DNA of 64,000 nt from Toxorhynchites rutilus septentrionalis (GCF_029784135.1 NC_073745.1:100037333-100101332); one strand, 5' to 3'. Shown: positions 1 through 11,735, numbered from the stretch's first letter. Notes: generated by a model from the sequence alone, not told the origin. Numbers and translations: made by a program.

Positions 1-181
1 CTTTTATCAATAACTTCTGGCAACACTTGGTTCGAAGTGTTCGAAAAAATGCGACAATTTCTGAAGGGTGGTATTATGACAGTTTGCCTTATCAGTTTTG
101 TTTACATTCAAATCAGTTCGGTGCATTTCATGGTTTCATTCGGTTATCGAGTGTTCCGCTACTAGTAAATTATACTGAACG

Positions 182-1589
182 ATGAATACGTTTGAAACAC
201 TAGTAGCAAATAGAGAATCATATCCCAAGCTAAAGGTCCGCAAGATTTACATCAACGAGGATCCCAATTTGGTAAGTTGAGTATTATTTCAAACATATCT
301 GCGAAATTTAGAACAATTTCATTCTGCAGGAGGAAACAATACCATGTCCGAAATGTTTGTCTCAGAATCGTGAGAGTACCGTTCGCTACATCTACGTTAA
401 TTTGCAGGAGGCAATCTTTAAATGCGAAGCAGCATGTTGTATGTATCCTTTTCGCAATTTTAAGTTTAAGAACTACACCGATCAGACGGTGTATTACTAT
501 AAATCGCTAGCTGAGCATACGTTGCCTACCCTGTCTGATTTCGGTCCAACATTCACGAATGCATCATCGCCAAGAAAAAATCTAAATTCAACATTCTTGA
601 CGGATGGAGGTTCGTTGGATGATTTCAGTTTGGATTTTTTCTCGCCAGAGAAAACGCACAACGATTCGGCAAAAACGGCTGACAAAAAAGAAATTAATAT
701 TTTTGATAGTCCGACGCTTAGTTACCAAAATTTGGTGAAGGATTTCGATACGGGTTTCATCGACGATATTCTACTGGACCTTGGTGAAACATCCCCGGCA
801 ACGAAGACGATATCCACAAGTGCGGTATCAACGGTTTCTAGTAAAGAAATAACCCATACTGGTCGTCAACTGAAGCGATGCTTGCAAATGTTCCAAAGGA
901 GCGGAACCAATAACACTGACGGTGTTTTCAAAATTCCGAAACTCCCCGGCACTGATGCGACTCCTCCGCCGAAAGCGAAATTGAAAAATCTGTCGTCTCA
1001 TAAGAGAGTGAAACAGTCGCGGCGAAGCAACCATGACAGTGTACAAAAAGTAGGTCAAATAAAACCGCTGCAAACCAATCATACGCTTAGGAAGTCGGGT
1101 TCTACCAATTTGTCCGGGATAAAACGTAACGGCAATCAGAAGGTAGAGCGAATGCTCGATTTCATCGAACGCAGTATGAAAAACAGAAAACCGGAAGCAG
1201 AAATGCACGTACAGGTTGATGAATCGTTTGATGCGTTCAACTCAGAGCATAGAACCCATCGCAGGCGCAAAGAATCGAAAAAACTTTCGCTTTCGGCAGC
1301 GGTTTTACAGGACACAGAATTCGAGTACAGTGCTTCGGATCAGGATCAGGAAAGAGATGAGTCGACAACCGAAAGTGATCCCATGGAGACGGATGTGAGC
1401 GACCATTCGGACTACGAATCTGAAATAGGTTTGTCACCGCTTCCATTGGAAAAGCCGCAACCTGAGCCGGAGGGTACAGTAGTTAGTGATTCACATAGAG
1501 TTAAATCCCCAAGTCACGTGCAGCAATGGGAGAAAACACCGCCTAGGCCGTCGCATTGTATGGAGTCCATTAGCTCCTTGCTCGAATAA
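182..1589 (+). CDS. Unknown 449-residue protein with Cys-rich N-terminal motif; two exons (182-271, 330-1589)
   Basis: Exon 1 begins with the ATG at 182 and ends in a complete codon at 271. The intron is 58 bp (272-329), with donor GTAAGT and acceptor TTCTGCAG. Exon 2 stays open to a TAA at 1587-1589, so no TTG start is needed. Residues 36-39 are CPKC, followed by a hydrophobic stretch and Cys at 62, 66 and 67 before MYPF. This spacing recalls the N-terminal zinc-binding motif of USPL1-like SUMO proteases, but no catalytic domain follows. The rest is low-complexity: basic Ser/Lys patches around residues 230-290 and a strongly acidic Glu/Asp/Ser region around 350-400, which suggests a nuclear regulatory or scaffold protein. 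Coding use and splice sites support a real gene. The function is not recognised, and the zinc-motif similarity is only suggestive. Confidence 0.75.
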
Positions 1590-1707
1590 ACCAAATTTGA
1601 AAATTGAAATAATGAGGCTCTTTATACAGTAGAAAAGCAAGAAATTGAACTGGGTATAAATTTGCATGAAGCTTCATTGAAGAATGGTATTTCGCATAAA
1701 AAAGTAG

Positions 1708-1713
1708 AATAAA
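1708..1713 (+). terminator. Candidate poly(A) signal AATAAA
   Basis: AATAAA lies 119 bp after the stop of the 182-1589 gene. Another AATAAA overlaps the stop codon itself (1585-1590) and is too early to be the main signal. Confidence 0.4.
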
Positions 1714-1785
1714 GTAAAGCACGTGTTTTCCCGTTTGGGACAATCGTCATTCGCTGCATGCATTGGTGCACGTGGAAGATTCGTA

Positions 1786-1975
1786 TATACAGTCAACTCT
1801 CCCTTACTCGATGTTCTGTAACTCGATATTTTCTCCATCTCGATGAATTTCATGGCACCTTTGATTTTACAAGCACCCTTCTTTCCATAACTCGATGCCT
1901 GCCTTACATGATTCATTTTTCCATGGATTTTCACATCCTTAACTTGATTGGTTTTCGCATACATGTTTTTGTTCG
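1786..1975 (+). repeat. MITE end fragment (ACAGTCAACTCTCCCT family)
   Basis: A terminus near 1787 reads ACAGTCAACTCTCCCT followed by an ACTCGATG-rich stretch. The same terminus occurs inverted at 7768-7796. The two fragments are 6 kb apart, and I see no clean pairing or target duplication. They are probably separate partial copies of one family. Confidence 0.45.
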
Positions 1976-2255
1976 TTATTAACTATAATTTTGTGGGATT
2001 CGAGTCGCGAGTGAGGAAAAACGTTTATTTTAATTACGATTCTTTATTCTCTTGTTCTAGCGTCGACTGATGGAAGCTAACTGAAACTTCTCAGTCTGAA
2101 AAACTAACTGCCTAAAATATATGATGGTATGTGTGTACGTGTATACTTGGTGCGAGGGGCTAATCAATTCGAGCGTGTCTCCACAATTTCAATTGCTCTT
2201 GAAAATGAAGACAAAGTGTTCGTGTCATCGAGGAATTTATTTTCAAGTATGGAAA

Positions 2256-2315
2256 ATGTCCACGCTTGTCCATGGATAGGGGGGAGGGGGTATAGACTAT
2301 GTCCACGTGGACACG
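2256..2315. repeat. TGTCCACGTGGACA-type repeat, copy 1
   Basis: TGTCCACGCTTGTCCATGG is followed by a G-rich run and GTCCACGTGGACAC. Copies with the same order of motifs are at 6143-6251 and 37855-37963 (the last in reverse). The core is a perfect palindrome containing the E-box CACGTG. It is probably the conserved terminus of a dispersed element rather than a local regulatory site. Confidence 0.5.
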
Positions 2316-3537
2316 AAAAATAAATATTTTTTCAAATATAATCATCGATACGTTCTAAATTAAATAAAAACTGATCCATGAATTCAAGAATTTTAAAACT
2401 TTTCGCCCATCCTGAGTACTCCGTATTTTTCAATAAACGGATTTAGCTGCCTGAGAGTGCTTCATATATTTTTACTGATATCATTGAACTTCTTCACTGA
2501 AATCTATATTCTGAAAATAACTCATGGAAACTGTGAGCGACAGAGCTATTTTGTATGATCCTATGCTTTTATAGTTGCGGGCTGTGTATAGACGTTCATA
2601 GCTCAAACCTATAAAAAATAAACGATTCCATAATGGTTAGGTTTTCATGATATTACACATATGTTTTTTTCATCAATTTTCTCGCATTACAGGCAAACCT
2701 GTTTTTGTGCGGTCCCTTTTTGTGTGGTTCCTCGTTTGTGCGATTCTATTATGACATCGGGTCTTGAATCACACAAACTAATCGCACAAATAATACTATC
2801 GCAACCGCACAAAAAAAGGTTTTCCTGTACTTTTCTCGAAAAGGCACAATTTTTCAAAGTATTGGAATTCCGTCAATTTCTAGGAATAAATATTTACATT
2901 TGCGTGAAATGATCCATGTACCACTAGTCGTCAAACTTGAATCAGTTGACCCAGTATTCTATTTTTTTCAGAAAATTTCGCATATAATGCAGTTGTAAAA
3001 CATTTGAATTGATGGATTGAAGTAGCTTTTAGAAGATAAAAAATACTTAAAATTTGTCGTTTTTCAAGGGTTTTCATATTTTTTTTATAAATATTATAAA
3101 AATAAACTTGATTGTTTCTATCAACAAAATTAAAGCTCTCCAACCCTTCTACGATTCCTTCCTCGACACAACAATGTTATTCCTATTGTTATCTTTTACT
3201 ATTTAAAATGTTCCACAGCAGAAAATTTTCTCATCTTTCAAATGAATGCAATTAAATTCTTCTAAGCGTAATTGAGAATTGGGGTCAATTTAGACAAAAA
3301 AATGAGTCTCAAGAAAAATTCAACTTTCACAGTTGAGATTTGAGCTTAATTCCATAGTTGGGAATCAATGTATCATAAGTTGTCTGATGTCATTTTTCCC
3401 CGCAAGCACTTTGAAAGTCATCTAGACACTCAATGCAGAATAGGATTTGAAAAATAATAAAATATTTTAAAACGCCTTCAATACCCTCTGAAAATTCTTC
3501 GAACTATGGCGAAAAGGTTTTGACTTGCGCTACCGAC
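2316..3537. other. Gene-free AT-rich stretch
   Basis: I see no supported gene. The open frames are short and mutually inconsistent. The text around 2700-2820 repeats GTGCGGTTC/CGCACAAA-type words and may be a decayed repeat. Confidence 0.5.
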
Positions 3538-3540
3538 TAA

Positions 3541-3775
3541 AGTGCGATTCACATTCAACATCCACGTCACGTTCACGTTCCGTCACGTCATATTGCGTCA
3601 ATTATTCTCCCATGCAATTCTTATGAAAGCATTCACATACATCGGCAACGGAAAATTCGACTTGCCGTTGCTGGTGTATGTGAATGATTCCATAAGAATT
3701 GCATGGGTGAATAATTGACGTAACGTGACGCGACGTGACGTGAACGTGACGAGGATGTTGTATGTGAATCGCACT
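3541..3775. mobile_element. Tourist-like MITE, complete copy (235 bp)
   Basis: The element begins AGTGCGATTCACA and ends TGTGAATCGCACT, and it is flanked on both sides by TAA (3538-3540 and 3776-3778). Almost the whole length is one imperfect palindrome with GTCACGTTCACGTTCCGTCA-type arms. A 3-bp TAA target duplication is typical of PIF/Harbinger elements and their MITEs. No coding capacity. Confidence 0.8.
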
Positions 3776-4073
3776 TAAAGGTGAATCGGAAATCCAGAGT
3801 GAAGATGAATCGTCATTTACTGTGATCAATCATATTCCGGAGTGGGCAAAGATTTGTTTCATTTAAAATGTTGAGTAAAGCGCTATTCACATACAACATC
3901 CACGTCACGTTCAAGTTCCGTCACGTCATGTTGCGTTAATTATTCTTCCATGCAATTACTATTGAAGCATTTACATACACCAGCAACGGCAAGTCGAAGT
4001 TGCCGTTGCCGGTGTATGTGAATGTTTTCATAAGAACTGCTTGGAAGAATAATTGACGCAACGTGACGTTTTA

Positions 4074-5370
4074 AAGGGTGTGTCACATCAAATTGCATCA
4101 CGGAAAAAACGCTGTAGAAATTTAATTTTTAGGAATTATATCTTCAGCTTTCGCTTATAATCAGATAAGAGTGTATAGATCACGTTGGCCATGCTTCACT
4201 GTCAATTTTTCGTAAATTTGGAAAAATGTCGTCGAACGAAAAAGAGCGTCGTGAATTAATCCTGTGCACTCATTTCGAGAATCCGGAGTTGTCACATCGG
4301 GACATCGGTAAGATGCTGGGAATCGTCCAATCCACGGTCAGCAGAGTACTAAAACGATACTTCGAGAACCTAACCATCGACCGGAAGGTGAAGAACGGCA
4401 AAAATGGATGCTCCGTCAGTGAAAAAGATCACAAGCGAGTAGTTAAGCAGTTTAGACGTGATCCGAGAAGTTCGGTCCGGGATGTCGCCAATAAGCTGAA
4501 TTTGTCAAGTTCATTCGTCCAGCGGACCAAGCAGCGGGAGGGCCTGCGTACATACAAGGTTCAGAAGGCTCCTAACCGCAACGAAAGGCAAAACAAGGTG
4601 GGGAAGACGCGAGCCTGGAAGCTGTACACCGAAATGCTGACGAAGCCGCATTGCCTGGTAATGGACGACGAAACCTACGTCAAAGCGGACTTTCGTCAGC
4701 TGCCGGGCCTGTTGTTCTTCTCCGCAGAGAACAAATTCAGCGTTCCGGAGGAGATTCGCAAGCAGAAACTATCCAAGTTCGCCAAAAAGTACATGGTGTG
4801 GCAAGCGATCAGCTCTTGTGGAAAGCGGAGCGCCCCCTTCGTGATGACCGGCACGGTAAACGGGCAGGTTTACCTTAAGGAGTGCCTACAGAAGCGCTTA
4901 CTACCACTATTGGAGCAGCACGAGGGCCCGACCATCTTCTGGCCGGATCTCGCTTCGTGCCACTATTCAAAGGACGTGTTGGAGTGGTACGAAGCCAACG
5001 GGGTCACCTTCGTGCCAAAGGAAATGAACCCGCCCAACGCGCCGGAGCTTCGCCCAATAGAGAAATATTGGGCGATTATGAAGCAGGCTCTCCGGAAGAA
5101 CCCAAAAGTTGTCAAATCGGAGGCGGACTTCAAGAGAAAATGGATTCCTGTTAAAAAAAACTACAACCTGACGTTGTACAGAACCTTATGGACGAGGTAA
5201 AGAGGAAGGTGCGAGCATACGGGCTTGGGCTCGAAGTATGAATAAAAAGAAAATGCCAAAAGTTGTTTAATAGTTTTTATTTTACTGTCTAAAATTTTCA
5301 AAAGGATCGGTCTACTGGGCGAATTTCTACAGCGTTTTTTCCGTGATGCAATTTGATGTGACACACCCTT
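4074..5370 (+). mobile_element. DD37E Tc1/mariner-superfamily transposon (ITmD37E-like), near-complete
   Basis: The 1,297-bp element has terminal inverted repeats of about 49 bp starting AAGGGTGTGTCACATCAAAT. It is flanked by TA at 4072-4073 and 5371-5372. It contains the transposase at 4226-5200. A second copy with the same termini lies at 27950-29217. The high identity between the copies suggests recent activity of the family. Confidence 0.9.
4226..5200 (+). CDS. DD37E transposase, C-terminus frameshifted
   Basis: Cut-and-paste transposase of the IS630/Tc1/mariner superfamily. The N-terminal 115 residues hold a bipartite helix-turn-helix DNA-binding region (around HRDIGKMLGIVQSTVSRVL and VRDVANKLNLSSSFVQR). 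The catalytic triad is visible: the first Asp in VMDDETY near residue 149, the second in FWPDLAS, and Glu in PIEKYW. Exactly 37 residues separate the second Asp from the Glu, hence DD37E. The frame runs from ATG 4226 to 5200. A slip in the A-run near 5152-5160 replaces the expected tail: another frame encodes LQPDVVQNLMDEVKRK and onward to a TGA near 5240. The catalytic core is intact, so the tail error may or may not kill activity. Confidence 0.88.
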   Translation: MSSNEKERRELILCTHFENPELSHRDIGKMLGIVQSTVSRVLKRYFENLTIDRKVKNGKNGCSVSEKDHKRVVKQFRRDPRSSVRDVANKLNLSSSFVQRTKQREGLRTYKVQKAPNRNERQNKVGKTRAWKLYTEMLTKPHCLVMDDETYVKADFRQLPGLLFFSAENKFSVPEEIRKQKLSKFAKKYMVWQAISSCGKRSAPFVMTGTVNGQVYLKECLQKRLLPLLEQHEGPTIFWPDLASCHYSKDVLEWYEANGVTFVPKEMNPPNAPELRPIEKYWAIMKQALRKNPKVVKSEADFKRKWIPVKKNYNLTLYRTLWTR

Positions 5371-5402
5371 TATGTGAATTATTTCATGTGAATCGCACTT
5401 AA

Positions 5403-6142
5403 CACTGTAACACTGTAACAATGCAATTGACAAATGAAACAATGCATTTGTCAAAGCAATAACTGGATCTTGTGTAGAACATTTTATAGTTTCCATATTT
5501 CCCCTTCGATTTGTTGTGCAATCGTTATGTCATTAAATATTCATAATCCAAAATGAAAGGATAACTGTTCATTCGATTGAGAATGTTTCTGTAGTAAAAG
5601 GTTCTACTGGAATTCCATATGAATCAAATGAAAGCGAAATACTCAAGTTGACTGGATTATGACTGGCGTCTATGTGATATCAACACTTTTTTTTTGTTTA
5701 GAAAATCGTGAACTATACATTTGAAAATGATTTTAAATCCATTTATTTCTATTCGATTGGAGCTTGCAATCTCAATTAGCAAAACTCAAGACCAATCTTC
5801 AAAGTTGTGTAGTTTATATTCAGATGCGGATTGTTCCTCATCTGGTTAACTTTATATTGCGTGTTTCCGTGTTAGCAAACCAAATAGCCTTTATATTTTC
5901 CCTGATAATGGAAAAACAAAAAAATATTGTATACTCACAGATGTTTCAAAATTAAACTCACAAGAAACATGTTCTTTGTTATGCCACTCATTTATCTACC
6001 ATACAAGAACAATGGGCCACAACAAAGCAGGTACAGGGTACAGCAAGTAAAATTTGAAATAAAAACAACTTAAATTGAATTAAAATGGAATTTAGGCGCA
6101 AAACAGTTATTTACTCAATTATTTTCATTTAAAAAGGAAAAA
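5403..6142. other. Gene-free stretch
   Basis: AT-rich, with short inconsistent frames. I see no gene or clear element. Confidence 0.5.
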
Positions 6143-6251
6143 TGTCCACGTGGACAAAGGGGGTAGGGGTATGAAAATGTCCACGCTTGTCCACGGAGGG
6201 GAAGGGGGGAGTCTAAAACTGTGCTTTTTCTGTCCACGTGGTATGTGGACA
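6143..6251. repeat. TGTCCACGTGGACA-type repeat, copy 2
   Basis: Two TGTCCACGTG blocks flank a G-rich run and TGTCCACGCTTGTCCACGG, matching the copies at 2256 and 37855. Confidence 0.55.
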
Positions 6252-6435
6252 TCCCCTTTTAAGATCAATAAGGTTCAATCTGAGACTATTTAAAATTGCT
6301 TCAGAAAAGTTCAATAATTTTCCTTCAAGGATGATTACGGTAGAATTAATGCGTCGGCAGCTGGCTGATGTCGACAGTACAGTACCGTTCGATTGCTCAA
6401 TGTTCTTGAATGATTAGTGCGAAAAGGACCAAGAC

Positions 6436-6702
6436 GTGATTTGCTGTGATCTGATGCCGGATACCGATATACTGGAAAGTGTTGAAAAATCTGAGGAAAA
6501 CGCTGAAAATAGTAGTCCTATCGAGTTGGAGAATATTCAGGAAGGTTCAGATCATTGGGTCGGAATTACACCTTCGAACGTTAAATCAAACCTGAAGAAT
6601 ATGTCCGAAATATTAAAATCAACTGAAAATGTACATGTGAAACTGTTTGAACATTCCTATGTGATTGAACTGTTCCTGCGTGATCGTTACGATTTAGTTT
6701 AA
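6436..6702 (+). other. Possible small exon or decayed ORF
   Basis: About 88 open codons with a coding-like acidic composition (runs of Glu, Asp, Asn and Ser). The frame has a stop just upstream (TAG near 6416), no ATG at its head and no clear splice site. I do not recognise the product. It could be an orphan exon, a retrogene piece or chance. Confidence 0.2.
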
Positions 6703-7059
6703 ATAACATTCTTAATCAATATTTTCCTTGTTAACCTAGTTCCTTATACAGGTCGGACTCGATTATATATGATTCGATTACATACAATTTTGGACACGAT
6801 TATATACAGTTTGAATAAAAGGTTTTTTTTTATAATTCAAATATGACTTATTTCAAGAAAAAATGTAACCTTTCAACGTTAAAGTAAAATTTAAGTGGCT
6901 TTTATAAGTACAGTGCGTTAAAGATCGCAATTTTTGAAGATTTTGCTTGAATTTTAACCATATTCATATTAATATTGCAGCGAAATTAAGAGAGATAGAA
7001 GTTGGGTATCAAAGAACAAATTGTAGAGTGGTTAGAGAACTTTAACTTGATTGATAGAA

Positions 7060-7331
7060 CTTCTTCTTCATCTTAAATGGCACTAACGTTCCTAGAGGAA
7101 CTTCGCCGCCTCAACGTAGTATTACTTGCGTTATTTTTATTAGTATTTGGTTGAGATTCCTATGACAAATAACACGCATTGGATGCATTCTGAGTGGCTC
7201 TAGGATACGCGTGACCACAGTGCAAGACGGAGGAAATTTCTTTGAAGAAAAATTCCCCCGACCAGAACGGGAATCGAACCCGAACCCCTGGCATGTTAGG
7301 TTTAACACTAACCACTCGGCCACGGGAGCAC
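7060..7331 (-). mobile_element. tRNA-derived SINE (Feilai-like), full copy
   Basis: On the minus strand it starts GTGCTCCCGTGGCCGAGTGG (an A-box-type tRNA head) and carries the B box GGTTCGATTCCCG. It ends in a GAA-rich tail. Perfect 13-bp target duplications TTGATTGATAGAA lie at 7047-7059 and 7332-7344. The tRNA-like fold is confined to the head; this is not a functional tRNA gene. Related copies are at 36910 and 46089. Confidence 0.88.
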
Positions 7332-7344
7332 TTGATTGATAGAA

Positions 7345-7740
7345 GCAATCAAGTTTAGTATGAATTTTTGAGATAAAATTAATAATTTCACAATAAAAAT
7401 TACTACCTTTTAAATTTTCCACTTCCAAAATGTTATTCGAATCAACTAATTTAGATATTCCACTACTATATTCTTTACTAAATTTTCTCATCTTTCAGAT
7501 GAAAGCAACAGAATCGGCTTACATAGAATGATTTTTTCGTCAAATTTAACCGGCTATCACCTCCTGAGAGATTCTGAAAAAAAACATTTTTTTTCATGTG
7601 AGAAGTGTTTTCTTTAAGTTTTTCTTTAAGGGGATGGATCAAAAAATCAAATTCATACCATAATTGGGACACTTACCCTAATATAATATATTTGCAATTT
7701 ATGGCATAAAAAATATGAAAAAAAAATTCTGTATCTCTAT
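7345..7740. other. Gene-free AT-rich stretch
   Basis: No supported gene or element. The words TTCTCATCTTTCARATGAA here also occur near 3230, so part is probably decayed repeat. Confidence 0.45.
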
Positions 7741-7800
7741 ACCTCCCTATCTCGATGGTTCCCTTGGATATCGAGTTAGGGAGAGTTGACTGTATTATAA
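7741..7800 (-). repeat. MITE end fragment, inverse of 1786
   Basis: CTCGATGG...TATCGAGTTAGGGAGAGTTGACTGTA is the inverse of the terminus at 1787. Confidence 0.45.
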
Positions 7801-8181
7801 AAATTTAATGATGAATTTTTGAATAATTGAATATAGTTTTCATGCTGAAATATTGTTTTTTTGTTTGCACCTCATTTTTAGTCTTGTGATTCATTATATA
7901 CCAACATTAGAACCGCCATTGAGAGACTATACTAACCCAATGTGCTGGTGAGAGATGTGTTGGCTCGGTTAGACCTTGATTACATGTTCCAAATATATGT
8001 TTTTCTTGGAGCTATCGATATTCGTATCTGATTGTCATTATATCCTTATACCCTCCTTTTCTTCCCTTGCTATAAACAGTAGAATAAATCAAAATGTAAA
8101 GAAACTATAGATATACGAATAGATTTAAGAATTGAGTGTGATCGTCAACACTTATATCATATCATTTTCCAGAAAAAAATA

Positions 8182-8560
8182 TTAGGTTGGGGAAAAAGTA
8201 AACTATTATTTTTGGGTGAAATTATATTTTTAATATGCTTCGGATTGTCCCATTTGGTCGTTTTGTTGCCTTTCTAAAGGTAGCTTCTTAATGTCTCTAT
8301 CGTAGAGGTCTTGATCCTTAATAGCAAAAAACCATAGCGATAGATTTTTACAATCTTCTCTTGATCCCAATTTCTTATCATTCTGGAAATTTTCCAAGGC
8401 GAGAAAAAGGTGATAACCGAACTATATGGTGGATTGAATTAAAACATCCAAACTTAAGCTCTCGGAATTGTGTGGCCTTGCGTTGTCCTGATGGAACACA
8501 ATACCTCTTCTGTTGGCCAATGCTGGACGTTTCTAGTCAATCGCTAGCTTCAAACTTTAT
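8182..8560 (-). pseudogene. mariner transposase remnant, internally deleted
   Basis: The plus strand starts with a mariner-type terminus TTAGGTTGGGGAAAAAGT at 8182. Reading the minus strand at 8470-8499 gives VFHQDNARPH, the block around the second catalytic Asp of mariner transposases. The surrounding frames are broken, and the N-terminal part and opposite TIR are not evident. It resembles the better-preserved mariner at 19073-20356 in this block but has a different TIR. Confidence 0.65.
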
Positions 8561-8927
8561 TAACCATAGAGTTAAGAAAACTGTTTATATATAGTTATTG
8601 AAATATAGTTAAGAATTAGGTTCCTTAAAACTTATATAATCGAGCCTGCAAAAACCCGTGCGACTTTTTTTGTTCCCCAAGTTGAAGTTGCCACTTCGTG
8701 GAATTTCAGTCGATCGAGGAGATCAAAGAGAGTGCGACGTGGGAACTAATGGCCATCCCTTCGTCGGCCTACCAGGGAATATTAACTCTATTTTTTTAAT
8801 TTAGATATTTCCGGTACTTTCTGATTATAGTGTAGGGAGTGTCCACCCATGTGGATATTACCAGAGGATAGAATTCGATTTTTCAGAAATGTTAGTGAGT
8901 TCGCAACCCATAAAAGGTTCGAAATAA

Positions 8928-9545
8928 CGGGTGTTCGATAAAAAAGGGAAATGCTTTCAATATTTTTCTGTAAAAAGGGTACTCTCTGGGCTCCCTTGAA
9001 ACGAGTCGCTGCTATCTTTTCGCTCGGGTGCTGTCAGTACGATCAAAGATGGCGTCGAAACAACAAGCACTCCACGAGCGCGTTGTACGCTTCTTCGAAA
9101 CGCGTGAAAGTCGAGGAAAAAAGATTACAGTAGACCACTTGCCTATGCCGGTGAGCACTGTTTACCGGATCTTGGCATCCCGGAACGTCGAACGGAAGAT
9201 CGTTAGTGGCCGTCCGGAGAAGATCACAACGAAGAAGAAGAAATATCTGAAAAATCTGTTCGACAATAAGGACAGTACGAATTTGCGTGACGCCACGCGA
9301 AAATTTCGCTGCTCTCAGTCCTACATCCAGAGAACCCTCAAGCAGGAGGGCATCGTCTGTCGGAAGCAGACAAGGTCCCCAGAGTACACGGACGAGCAGA
9401 TAGCGATCGTGAAATCTGACGATGACGAAGAATTATCGCGGGACGTCGTTCGTGCTGGACGACGAGAGTTATTTTCCGCTGTCAAAGTCCCACATTCCCG
9501 GCAGTGACCGATACTGTTTGCGACTAACACACACGATTAATCGTA
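8928..9545 (+). pseudogene. Tc1/mariner-superfamily transposase remnant (N-terminal half)
   Basis: From MASKQQALHE at 9049 the frame encodes a helix-turn-helix region (STVYRILASRNVERK; RKFRCSQSYIQRTLKQEG) and a basic linker. Near 9420-9450 the reading frame slips. The +1 frame then gives SFVLDDESYFPLSKSHIPG, which contains the first catalytic Asp. Sequence ends soon after, so the rest of the core is missing. ACGGGTGTTCGATAA at 8928 may be the left terminus. No matching right terminus was seen. Confidence 0.7.
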
Positions 9546-9549
9546 AGCG

Positions 9550-9597
9550 TCACACGCCCCGCCCAAGCCACGCTGACACCCCGCTGCAGTGAGAATA
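9550..9597. repeat. GC-rich repeat block, inverse copy of 35484-35526
   Basis: CCCAAGCCACGCTGACACC...CTGCAGTGAGAA matches the complement of the block at 35484-35526. This is a conserved word in otherwise unrelated AT-rich surroundings, probably a MITE fragment. Confidence 0.45.
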
Positions 9598-9599
9598 AG

Positions 9600-10152
9600 G
9601 CCTAACAGGAGCATCGCGCACTGTGAAAGTGTACTCCAGCGGAGCGATCGCAGTTGGGATTGGACAATGGAGGAATGATTTTCATGTACAATGTATACGC
9701 AGAGAATAAGCGTTGATCGCTTGAAGGTTCATGTAATTCAATGTTAAATGTTGTTAATAGTTTTAGTATTGTGAATTGAAATGTAGTTAAATGTAGTATA
9801 TTGTGAAAAATGTAGTATATTGTGAAAAATTGTTCTCGTTGTGGAATTGTATGACTTAAATTGAACGTCTAAATGAATATACAGATGGACAGCTACAAAC
9901 GATGTTTTATTAGAGAGAAGAGTGAACGAAATCAGCTGATTGCAGTTGGATTGGAGTGATATGCTGGATGCATCCAATTGAGTCTCGAACAGTGCACGTT
10001 CGATTTTTTCACCCAATTTGAGTCGCTGGTGTATGTAACGATTGCGGATGCAATTTATGCAGTGTTGGGCTTGGAATTAGGCATTCGAAGGTGGATTCGG
10101 TCCCACAGATACTATACCAGCGACAAGGCGTCCACACACCAACCTACGCGAG
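9600..10152. other. Gene-free stretch left of the LTR element
   Basis: I see no gene. A short duplication TGTAGTATATTGTGAAAAA occurs at 9791-9830. Confidence 0.4.
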
Positions 10153-10157
10153 GCTGG

Positions 10158-10398
10158 TGTGAAGCATTCATATATTTACTGTACAGGTTCCTCAATGTAG
10201 TCGGTATAAACCTACAGTGAAATCACCCGACACAGGGAATAAATATTGAGTATGACTTACCGGCTCGACAGTTGTCTGTTGTGAGAGGAAATGATGTCCA
10301 ATGTATGGATAACTAGTGTTTCCAGTATATAATATCAACATCACTGTTATACTATCAACAGCGAGGGATAGGACGTTGTGTCTTTCACGCACCTCACA
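10158..10398 (-). repeat. 3' LTR of the non-autonomous element
   Basis: TG...CA ends with the short inverted repeat TGTGA/TCACA. It is the downstream LTR because the polypurine tract abuts its inner edge. Confidence 0.9.
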
Positions 10399-10416
10399 TC
10401 TTCCTTCTCCCTTATT
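10399..10416 (-). promoter_or_regulatory. Polypurine tract
   Basis: The minus strand is a near-pure purine run (AAGGGAGAAGGAAGA) directly next to the LTR, as expected for plus-strand DNA priming. Confidence 0.75.
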
Positions 10417-11735
10417 CTTTTTTATGTTATTTTACTTTTTTGTGTCATGATTTGTCATTTCAATTTATTTTAATTTCTTTTATCAACGCTGTAGAATACT
10501 TGAAATAGTGTAAACGGATTAAAAAAATGTACTGCTGTGTGCATTTTATCTGATTACAATCCCAACAGTCTATACTGATCTGCATACTCTATCTATTCTT
10601 ACCATTCGCGTAACTCTTGTAAAACGGTTTATAATTCAGAAAGGTGTTTTGTAACTAGCATGATTTTTTTAAAGGAACGAAAAATGGCGGCAAGTTCTCT
10701 GGGTGATATCCATAAATGCAGTTCGATAATGCTGACGTAATATGTTTACATCCAAATTGGATGTCTACTTGCGGGAATGGACTGCCTTGTTTTGTATACT
10801 TTGGCTAGTGCATATATATACCAGATGAAGCAATCATGTGGCATTCTCCAATTTATGTGAAAGAGAAGGAAGGATTTTGTAGAATTTCTCACACAGTTCA
10901 TCTCTCGTATCTTGCTCTCGCATGTGAAAATGCGAAAATGGCATACTCTAGCAATAACAAAACAAACAACCCCCGCTCGACAAACCGTAATCCTCTTCCT
11001 ATTGAAGTAATGATGTTGCTTCACTTGTATATATAATCATGGGCTAGATCTAAGTAAGTACTGCACGCACTCAATAGATATAAGCAAGTACTGTACGCAC
11101 TCAATAACACGCAACTGTCAAAATTGTTCATTGCTTGTGTTTTTTTATTCTTTTCTTGTTCCTGTATCATCTAAATTTCCAGAGTCAAATTATAAATACT
11201 CGCATACAGAAAAACCTACCAGGAAATAGCAACGAAAATATCCGTAGTTTCTTCATACGCTGCACACCGGAACAAATATCCACGTTATTAACGGGAGAAG
11301 ATACATACATTCCAACTATTTTAATAAGAAATGGGAATAGAATTGAAACCTTTCTTGGTGCAGGCATGTCAGTTGTGGATACATGATTTGAAAATATATA
11401 TACTGCTCGCTAAAACCTCTATTTTAGGTTATCCAGCTGATTATCATTAATGAAACGGTGTACAATGCTCTCCATAATGTAACGTTCGGTGTTAAATCCG
11501 GAACTTCCCCTAGTTTCAGACTGTCACTCGACCATTACAGTGACTATGTGCTCCTCCACGGTCTAATAGGGGCGAAAACCTTTGGATTTTCCTTCCCACA
11601 TTACTTTCTCTGGAGAAAACCCTGATGATTGAGTTGGAAGCTAATATGCTATCAACCCAACTCGCATTATCACTTCTGCAGCCATTCCAACTCGCCGACA
11701 TTGGGTGGCTGCTCCGCCACCATTCTTTTGCTGAA

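Larger units (their letters stand above)
3879..5399. mobile_element. Second copy of the same Tourist-like MITE, split by a DD37E transposon
   Basis: The left half is 3879-4071 and the right half 5373-5399. The halves are the same family as 3541-3775, again with TAA at both outer edges (3876-3878 and 5400-5402). The interruption is the transposon at 4074-5370 with its TA duplication, so the MITE was here first. Confidence 0.8.
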
